A stretch of DNA of 64,000 nt from Schistocerca nitens (lineage: Eukaryota > Arthropoda > Insecta > Orthoptera > Acrididae), in assembly GCF_023898315.1 (NCBI RefSeq), contig NC_064619.1, forward strand, positions 341,421,650 to 341,485,649. Direction: 5' to 3'. The position numbers and the translations under genes were made by a program. Below are positions 57,030 through 64,000 of the stretch, piece after piece; the first letter of the stretch is position 1; every line of letters starts with the position of its first letter. Under the pieces are notes generated by a model. That model made no database searches, was not told the DNA's origin, and saw only the letters and a program-made list of their open reading frames with translations.

Positions 57030-57980
57030 TCCACTATAGTGAGTGGATCATCATTAAGGTAAAGTTCTGGTTCTGGATTAAAGGTGTGACAGTGACAGAA
57101 ATGCACAAGCACGACTTCGCAGCTGAAAACTGGAAGTGGTGGGCTAGAGCCCATGACTGCAACTTGTGGATGGTTGCCTGTAGATGTCGCTCAGCAACAC
57201 CAGTATTGGAGGAGCAGTATGAAATGCAGAAGTTGTCTGCATACAGAGAAGGTGAGACGGACAGCCCTACAGTTGCCGCTAGACAGTTAATAGCCACAAA
57301 AAAAAAATAGAAAAACACTCAATATTGACCCTGCGGAACACAGTTCTCCTGAATATGGGGGGAACAATGGAAGGCACTGACTTGGACATGGAAAGTGCAG
57401 ATCCACAGGAAGTTTAGGATAAAACTCAGGAGCGGGCCCTGAAGATCCCACTCATACAATGTGGTAAGGATATCATGTTGCCAGGTCGTGTCGTATGCTT
57501 TACGTAAGTCAAAAAAAGACGGCAACCATATGTTGGCGTCCGGAAAAGGCTGCTTGTATGGCAGACTTGAGGGACACAAGATCATCAGTGGCAGAGGAAC
57601 CCTAGCAGAAGCTGCCCTGACATGCCCAACCACCAACATACCATACGTTCCAGCAGCTTAGAAAGAAAGTTGGTGAAGCTGATGGGCCGGTAGCTATCAA
57701 CATCAAGCGAGTTTTGACCAGGTTTGAGCACCAGTATGATGGTACTCTCCCACCATTGCGAAGGAAATATGTCATTGCACCAGATCCAGTTGAAGATGGC
57801 AAGGAGATGTCGCTTGTAGTCAGACAACATACCTTTAATCATCTGACTGTGGATCCAATCTGGCCCAGGAGCTATGTTGGGGCAGTGTCCAAGGACACTG
57901 AGGAGCTCCCACTCTGTAAATGGGGTGTTATAGGGTTCACTGTGGTGTGTAGTGAACGAGAGGACTTTCCTTTCCATGCG
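57030..57980 (-). pseudogene. LINE reverse transcriptase with YADD changed to YADN
   Basis: Three frame pieces. 57585-57977 has NIAPGPDWIHSQMIKGM, IFPSQWWESTIILVLKPGQ and SYRPISFTNFLSKLLERM. 57319-57639 has FFDLRKAYDTTWQHDIL (motif A) and ENCVPQGQ (start of motif B). 57034-57318 has SLYADNFCISYCSSN in place of YADD. The codon at 57232-57234 reads AAC, one transition from GAC. Frameshifts near 57600 and 57320 also inactivate it. Confidence 0.88.
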
Positions 57981-58332
57981 CCGTTTGAGGATGTGAAAGG
58001 GTGGGGAGTAGTTCTTCGATGCAGAGGTTCAAGCATAGTGCTCAGCAAAGTGCTTGGCAATTGCATTTACGTCGGTAGATAACCTGCCATTGGTGTTAAT
58101 GTCAGGGACACCTGTTGGAATCTGGTACCCAAAAAGACATTTGATCTTCATCCATACTTGGGAAGGTGACGTATGGCACCCAATGGTCAACATGTACCTC
58201 TCTGAAGACTCCTGTTTCTGTCACTTTATAAGCTGACGAATGTGGCCACAGAGCTGCTTAAAAGCTATTAGGTGCTCTAGGGAGGGGTGCTGCTTATGTC
58301 GCTATAGAGCTCGCCAACGCTCTTTAATTGCC

Positions 58333-59090
58333 TCAGAGACTACCGGCGACTACCAAGTGACTATCTTTCACTGGGGGGGGGGGAGGGGGGGGGGGGAGGG
58401 GGGGGCACCCTAAAGAACAAGGGATCGTGTTTTCCACTGCAGAAACGATCGTTGTAGTGACCTGCTCAATGACAACATCGATGGCACAGTGTGGGGTAAA
58501 TTCAGTGGTGACAGCAGAGGTGAAGGGTTCCCAGTCTGCCATGTTTAAAGCCCATCTGGGTAGGCATTCATTGGCATGACACCAGGGAAGTGACAGGAAG
58601 ATGGGGAAGTGGTCACTATCACACAGGTCGTCATGTGTTTTCCAGTGAACAGATAGGAGAAGGCCTGGACTGCAAACCAAGAGATCAATGGCTGAGTATG
58701 TGCCATGTGCCACACTGAAATGTGTGGGGGCACCTGTATTTAAGAGGCCGAGGTCGAGATGTGACAGTAAATTTTCAACTTCCATACCTCGGCCAGCAAG
58801 CATGGTGCCACCCCACAAGGGGGTTATGCACATTAAATCTCCCAAAAGTAGGAAAGGTTTAGGCAGTTGATCAATCAGTGCAACCAATACATTCAGGGGT
58901 ACTGCACCATTTGGAGGAAGATATACGTTGCAGTTATTTCCTGCGCCGTCCTTATCCTGACTGCCACAACTTCAAGAGGGGTTTGAAGGGGCACAGGTTC
59001 ACTACATACTGAGTTCAGGACATAGCCGCGAACTCCAACTGAGACTATTATAGTCGCTACGATTCCTGTAATATCCCTTACAGCCACGGA
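58333..59090 (-). pseudogene. LINE APE-like endonuclease
   Basis: 58893-59087 covers the N-terminal part (VRGYVLNSVCSEPVPLQTPL). 58333-58887 covers LLLGDLMCITPLWGG, where the family has GDFN (the Asn is lost), ENLLSHLDLGLLNTGAPTHF, GTYSAIDLLVCSP and CDSDHFPIFL, the SDH catalytic motif. It nicks target DNA for target-primed reverse transcription. The C-terminal side runs into a G-rich run giving poly-Pro. Broken near 58890. Confidence 0.85.
58373..58405. repeat. G-rich run (33 bp, two A interruptions)
   Basis: Long G tracts with single A breaks, encoding PPLPPPPPPPP on the minus strand. It could form a G-quadruplex on the plus strand. Replication slippage is likely. Confidence 0.9.
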
Positions 59091-59263
59091 GGGCAGGGGT
59101 CCGCATTGCAGGAATCAGGTTTACTGGAGGGCAATACGGAAAGCAGTTGTAAAGCTTAACAGTTGCCACAGCTCAGGCAGGTGGTGGAAAAAACCGCCAC
59201 AATTCCACTGGAGTATTACGTGATCGTGAGACTGGAAAGGCATGAAACACTCAACGAGGCAGT

Positions 59264-59840
59264 CTATGCCTCAGGCTCACCTGCTGCCACCAGATGATTA
59301 ACTGTGCGATCGACATCCATTGTGTCTGAGGACCCAGCGAGATCTACGTCACCAGCAGACGCCAGGATTTCCATCTCAGCCTCAGACACAGAGCTTGTAA
59401 ATAATGGTGGTGTGGGTGCCACTGCAGTGCCTTGGTTCTTGGGTGTCTTTTTCTTTTTAGGTTTCTCTTGCTGCTCCTTCGGTTTTTCCAGCTGGGAAGG
59501 CTTCACTGATTCAGTTTCAGGGACTGAGGAGGACCGTGATGCCCTACGACCAGCAACCTATGATTGCTTCACCCACTTGCAGTTGTCATCTTTGCCACTG
59601 GTAGGAAGCTGGGAAGGGAGTGACCAAAAGAATCCCTTCCTAGCAAGAGGAGCCGAAGAAGACTTGCGGTTCTCCGGCTGATGATGATGATGATGATTAA
59701 TGTTTTAGGGCGCACAACAACTTCTCCGGCTGAGAAGTGGGGACTGACGACCCCGATGAGTGTGGGTGGGGGGTTGCTCCAGAAGTAAGTTGTGCAGGAA
59801 CAACAGGGCCTCTTACAACAAGCAGGAATACCTCGGACCT
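59264..59840 (-). pseudogene. LINE first-ORF C-terminal remnant
   Basis: 59264-59506 is Lys/Pro/Glu-rich (KPKEQQEKPKKKKTPKNQ) followed by an acidic stretch, in the position of the end of a LINE nucleic-acid-binding ORF1. No zinc knuckle is visible in the window. Assigned by position only. Confidence 0.45.
59682..59721 (-). mobile_element. 40-bp retroposed fragment with 12-bp duplication
   Basis: TTCTCCGGCTGA occurs at 59670-59681 and 59722-59733. Between them lie 40 bp which on the minus strand read GTTGTTGTGCGCCCTAAAAC then ATTAATCATCATCATCATCA. This looks like the extreme 3' end of a retroposon with a short (CAT)n tail, heavily 5'-truncated. Confidence 0.75.
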
Positions 59841-60520
59841 ATTCTAACCCCCAGGACCCACAGGGGAGAAGTAACTGGCTTAATCTGCACCATTGTCACA
59901 CCTGACTGCTAATACAATTTTATTTAAATTATGACTGAATTGTTTATTGTAGTTGAACTGCCTTTATCGTCATAGTGACAAAGAGCTCTTACTGTACATA
60001 TAAATATGTCTGTGGTCACAAAACCAATATGCTAGGTGATGGTGAAACGTGTGAAGAGCTCAGAAGCAGGCAAGGGGGATTACTCGCCATCCTTATGCAT
60101 TTTACAATCTAAAAACAGCACTCTTTTATGGTATTCTGAAGTCATATGAACAAAGCACTAAATCTGTGAAATTGACACGTATACTACTGGATTTAGGAGC
60201 TCACAAATTAAACACACACAAGAAAATTCTGTCCCTATGTGCCTGCAACATATGGGAGGTGGCTAATAATTGACCATAAGACGATGACTCCAATGGAACA
60301 CTTAAACATTTGAAGATTTGCTAAGTCCAGACAGTGCCAGCATCACACATCCCATACAATGAAAACTTTCAAGTCACATGGACTGCTACTGTAGCTGACA
60401 CCAGGTGAATGCTCCCACAAGGCACCACTTATTTGATGGCTGGTCACAATTTGCCATCACTGTGCCTGTGGGGCACACTCCTCCTCCTCCATCCAACTTG
60501 ATGGAGGACAGAAAAAAGAT
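59840..60520. other. No gene seen
   Basis: Spacer between the two LINE copies. No domain recognised. Confidence 0.45.
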
Positions 60521-60529
60521 CCTGGATTG

Positions 60530-61240
60530 TCATGATTAATGGCCGACAAGGGTAGCACTGGTCTATAACCTAAAGGCTGCTCAGGTGGTTGCTGCAGGTT
60601 ACAAGCATCTTGCTGGTGCAAAAACGGGCATGACTAAGGTCTCATTTGATGGCCACCAATTCAGCAGTGAAGACACCAGATCCATTCGGCAGGGAGCGTA
60701 TTTCATTGCAACTTGCATATGTGTATGCAAAACTGGTTCGTCCACCAACCACTGAGCCATCAGTGTACACCACTTCAAAATCTGAAAATGTGTCGAGGAC
60801 AGCCAGGGACAGACGACAAAAACCAGGTCTACTGAATCTTTTGGTCCAAAGAATAAATCAAGACAGATCTGAGAAAAAGTTACATGTCATGCGGGTGCAC
60901 ACACACAATTGCTCCCTGACAAGAGATGAGAGTCATGGAAGTTTGAGTTCAGAGCAGAGACACTGTAGTCTAACTGCAATTGTGACCCAAGTTCTGGGTC
61001 TGTGTTGTTGGGGGTGGAATTTAAAAAGAGTCGCTTAGGGGACTGCAAACATGTATGGCGTAACTCAGTAGCTGTTGTTGGCGCCTGATCCATACTGTAG
61101 GGACCCCAGCCTCCACGAATTGGCTGTTCACAGGGCTAGTTTGAAAGGCTCCTGTGGCAAGTTGGATCCCAGAGTTGGTGTATTGGGTCCAATGACCACA
61201 ATGCCAAGGGAAATGCCAAACCATATGCCAGACTCATAAT
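60530..61240 (-). pseudogene. I/R1-like LINE, copy B: RNase H region
   Basis: On the minus strand FEVVYTDGSVVGG (first Asp kept) and LPNGSGVFTAELVAI (Glu) are readable at 60640-60790. The rest is degraded, including stops. The segment above 60800 corresponds to the region between RT and RNase H of copy A (compare CTCCATGTGGCATAG-type spacer at 61080-61160 with 56700-56770). Confidence 0.65.
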
Positions 61241-61249
61241 TACAATGGT

Positions 61250-62825
61250 ACTGGATCTGGTGTCTGTAAACTTAGAGGGGTAGTTGTGAGTTAATGAGCA
61301 TTTTGCTCTCATTTAAATATATAGCCGAAAGAGTCAGCCTTCAGGAATTGTAAAACGATCCCTGTCGTCCAGGACCGTGTGCCACAAAGAGCACAGGGGA
61401 AATTCACAGACGTCTATTGTGCTGAATGAGGCCTAAGTGCTGCAGTGTGCGAGTGAGACAGACAGGAACCAACATCATAGGGAAATCCCGTAGCAGCCAT
61501 TTGTGGCCAGGGAGATGTAGCAGTGTTAAATATGGCGGATCTAAGATCAGGCATAAAGGGAAACATTTATGAAAACTATTTAATTCTGTAGTAATTCAGG
61601 GAATTAAGCTACAGTAATTTTAGTCTACCATCCTTCATAAATTTTCATGGTGATCCCAATAAAACTTGAATATTGATCATATCTGTAATAGTTTAGGACT
61701 TACTGTTACAGTGAAATTAACAAGTTTTGCAATGAAGACCTGAATGCTAAACTCTGAACGCTTTGGTCAATCCTAAAGATCGACATTTCATATAGAAGCA
61801 CATAATTAAAATGACAAATGTTGTACGTATCAACTCTGTAACTTTATTTGTTTAAAAGATATAATGAATTTAAATTATCAGTACTTTCAGTTAAGCATCA
61901 GATCATCATTTCCTCCACACAAAACACACTGAACGATGACAGCATGACACCTTATTAAATCATTAGGTAACAGAATATTCGTACAACAAAGTTTAGTGCA
62001 TTATAGTTACTTTTGTTCTTTATTTATTTATCAGAAAGAACATTGGTACAAGGCTACTGGCTGTGACATTGAAAGTTAATAGGGAAATTGTATTGATTTA
62101 TGTAAAAGAATTTAACGTTTATTATGTAATGGATATTATTGTTACTTTATTTTGAACATGAAAGTGGTCAAGCTTTGATCATTTAAACATGTTAAAATGT
62201 AAAATAATGTAGAATAAGCTGTAGCCAATTAGATGGACGGCTTCAGGAAAGGGAACTGCCCTTGTCAGTTACGCAACGATGTTTGGCATGCAGTGTATGT
62301 GGCCAGAGATAGTGTTCTGGTCTAGACACCAAAGGGTATAGTGCTGGTAGAGAGGTGAAAGTGTATGGTCGGTTTTTAGGTAGCTAGGAAGTGAAACGAC
62401 TTAGAAAATTTCACATTGTGTTGTATCGCGGGACTTAGTCTCTGAGTGGTGAGCAGCTGCGGGCCTGGTGTGAACTCTAAATTTTCGCATAGATAACTTT
62501 TATTTTGTGACGAGATTGCAAACGATCGAACTGTGTGAAGTGGATATGTGCTCAAGTGTAACAGTAACTCTAAATACGACCACTTTCGCTATTAGTTTGC
62601 TTTCTGAATAAACATTATTCTAACCAAATCCCAACTGTGTGGCCTGCATCATTTATGGGTCATTAATTTAGTTATTACTGTTATTATATGTTATATTAAC
62701 TTTGTATTTCACAAACTTGCCATCAGCCAGACAATTTGATCAAAGGGCCACAAGTGTCTAATTTAGGGCATGTAATGCGACATGTGCGGTTGACCCCTAA
62801 ACGAGTTTGAGCCAAGACATTTCAA
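61250..62825. mobile_element. Non-coding insertion splitting LINE copy B (possible solo LTR)
   Basis: Copy B sequence matches copy A on both sides (61140-61240 and 62830 onward) but copy A has only ~60 bp here. The ~1.6-kb insert has no coding frame and contains a polyadenylation signal (CTGAATAAACATT near 62606). That is compatible with an LTR or an old non-autonomous repeat. I could not find a target-site duplication or clear TG...CA ends. Confidence 0.4.
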
Positions 62826-62829
62826 TGAA

Positions 62830-64000
62830 GAGCAACTGCATGTGAGCCTGAACATCTTTGGGATGTTAGCTTGCATAGTGCTGTCTGCACCCCAGCTGAT
62901 GTTACTGAGGTGGTGAAGTGTATTTGACGTGTAGTCAGAAGTTTTGCTTAATTTGACGGAGACGGAGAAGCCACGTCAACTTGGCATAGAAGGGGCAGTC
63001 CCAAAAAGTGATAAGTCTCCACCACAGTGAGTAATTGGTTGTCAAAGAAAAGTTTTGGTTGTGGATGAACAGTATAGCGTTCACAGAAGAGTGTGACGAA
63101 TCTTGGCAACTGAAAACTGAAAGCTGTGGGTGAAGGCCCATGACTGTGTCTTTCAAGCAGCACCCTGCAGTCAATGTTCAGCAACGTCCACACTAGAGCA
63201 GCAATAGTAAAAGCCAAACCCGTCAGCATACAAAGAGGGTGATTAAAAAGACATCACAACTGCTGCTATTGTTGATAACCACTAGAAAGAGAGGGACACT
63301 CAATACAGAGCCCTGTGGGACCTCATTCTCTGCGATACGGAGGGGTAACTGTGGGAAGCACCAACGTGAACCTGAAAAGTACAGTGCAGCAAGAAGTTCT
63401 GGACAAAAATCTGAAGAAAGCCCTGAAGCCCCCTCACTCATGTAAGGTAACAACAATGTGTGTTGCCTTGTGATGTCATAAGCCTTTTGTAGGTCGAATA
63501 AGACAACAATAAGGTGCTGATGTCTGTCGAAGTCTGTCAGGATGGCAGATTCCAGACAAACCAAATTAATTATCAGAAGTGGAACAACATTTGCGAAAAC
63601 ATCTGAAGACAGAGCCACAAGGGCCACAAGACTCAAGGGGCCAACAAAGTTGCTGGCTCATCATGCATTTGAGCAACTTACAGAGAACATTGGTGAGACT
63701 AATTGGATAACAGCTGTCCATATATGGGGGACAAGTTTGCCTGTTTCAGTACTGGGATAATGATGCTTTCTCACCACTGAGATAGGAACTTACCTTCGCT
63801 CAAGATATGGTTGAACATGGTAAGGAGGTGACACTGACCTAACCCACCGACAGATTTTTGAGCATTTGGTTGTAGATGCAGTCTGGCTCCAGGGCTGTAT
63901 CAGGGCAAAGGGCTATGGCACTGAAAAATTCAGACTCACTGAATTGAGCATTATAGGGCTCCAGGTGGAGTGTAGTGAAAGGTAAGTGCATTCACTCCAC
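62830..64000 (-). pseudogene. I/R1-like LINE, copy B: reverse transcriptase (runs off the right edge)
   Basis: Minus-strand RT pieces: FDLQKAYDITRQHTLL (motif A) and ENEVPQGSVLSVPLFLVVIN (motif B) at 63223-63636. The palm end and the region downstream are readable in broken frames at 62935-63229. It parallels 56960-57990 of copy A in order and orientation. The rest of the element lies beyond the window. Confidence 0.8.

Larger units (their letters stand above)
55033..59840 (-). mobile_element. I/R1-like LINE with RNase H (copy A), broken
   Basis: A minus-strand non-LTR element. From 5' to 3': end of a first ORF (about 59264-59840), APE-type endonuclease (58333-59090), RT (57030-57980), RNase H (55613-56242), a zinc-knuckle-like C-terminus and a 3' untranslated end near 55033 that starts GGTTAGTTGG on the plus strand. 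It is interrupted by SINE-A at 56369. A LINE with APE endonuclease plus RNase H belongs to the I/R1/LOA side. The exact clade is not determined. Confidence 0.85.

Overview
The window looks like a stretch of a large, repeat-filled insect genome, most likely an orthopteran of the Schistocerca (locust) type. That call rests on recognising the tRNA-derived SINE that recurs here on both strands, the 5S-rRNA-derived SINE, and several Tc1/mariner, CR1-like and Ty3/gypsy-like repeats I associate with locust genomes. I found no convincing host protein-coding gene. Nearly every recognisable reading frame is a transposon protein, mostly broken by stops, frameshifts or later insertions. The only patch that might belong to a host gene is a CpG-rich block near 7.0-7.6 kb.

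Layout: 1-5.5 kb holds two decayed CR1/Jockey-type LINE copies and SINEs. 5.5-8.5 kb is mostly unassigned, apart from the CpG-rich block. 8.5-13.7 kb has a long SINE-B interrupted by a SINE-A, two Tc1-like elements with terminal inverted repeats and more SINEs. 14.4-20.2 kb is a gypsy-like pol/gag remnant split by a LINE, which is itself split by an RTE-like element with an 11-bp target-site duplication. 20.7-23.7 kb has a 5S-derived SINE, a mariner, tRNA-like SINEs and a tRNA-plus-palindrome element with a 12-bp target-site duplication.

24.5-36.2 kb is one LTR retrotransposon on the minus strand, with both LTRs, a candidate primer-binding site, gag, RNase H and integrase. Protease and reverse transcriptase appear to be missing. 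It carries a Tc1 element (DD32E spacing, one nonsense codon) inside integrase and an almost intact mariner in its leader. 36.4-42.0 kb holds Tc1 remnants and another mariner.

43.2-52.2 kb contains two inverted, related fragments of a Polinton/Maverick-type protein-primed DNA polymerase B. Between them lies about 5.4 kb of unusual repeats, with CRE/YY1-like motif pairs, an exact 50-bp duplication, two families of diverged repeat units and a piggyBac fragment. 53.9-54.5 kb is a mariner-superfamily remnant. 55.0-64.0 kb holds two copies of a LINE that encodes an APE endonuclease, RT and RNase H (I/R1-like), both on the minus strand.

The clearest biology here is the order of insertion, readable from target-site duplications and from host frames that resume across inserts. 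No complete autonomous element is present. The closest is the mariner at 34.0-35.3 kb, broken only by an A15 run, and the Tc1 at 29.0-30.4 kb, broken only by one stop.
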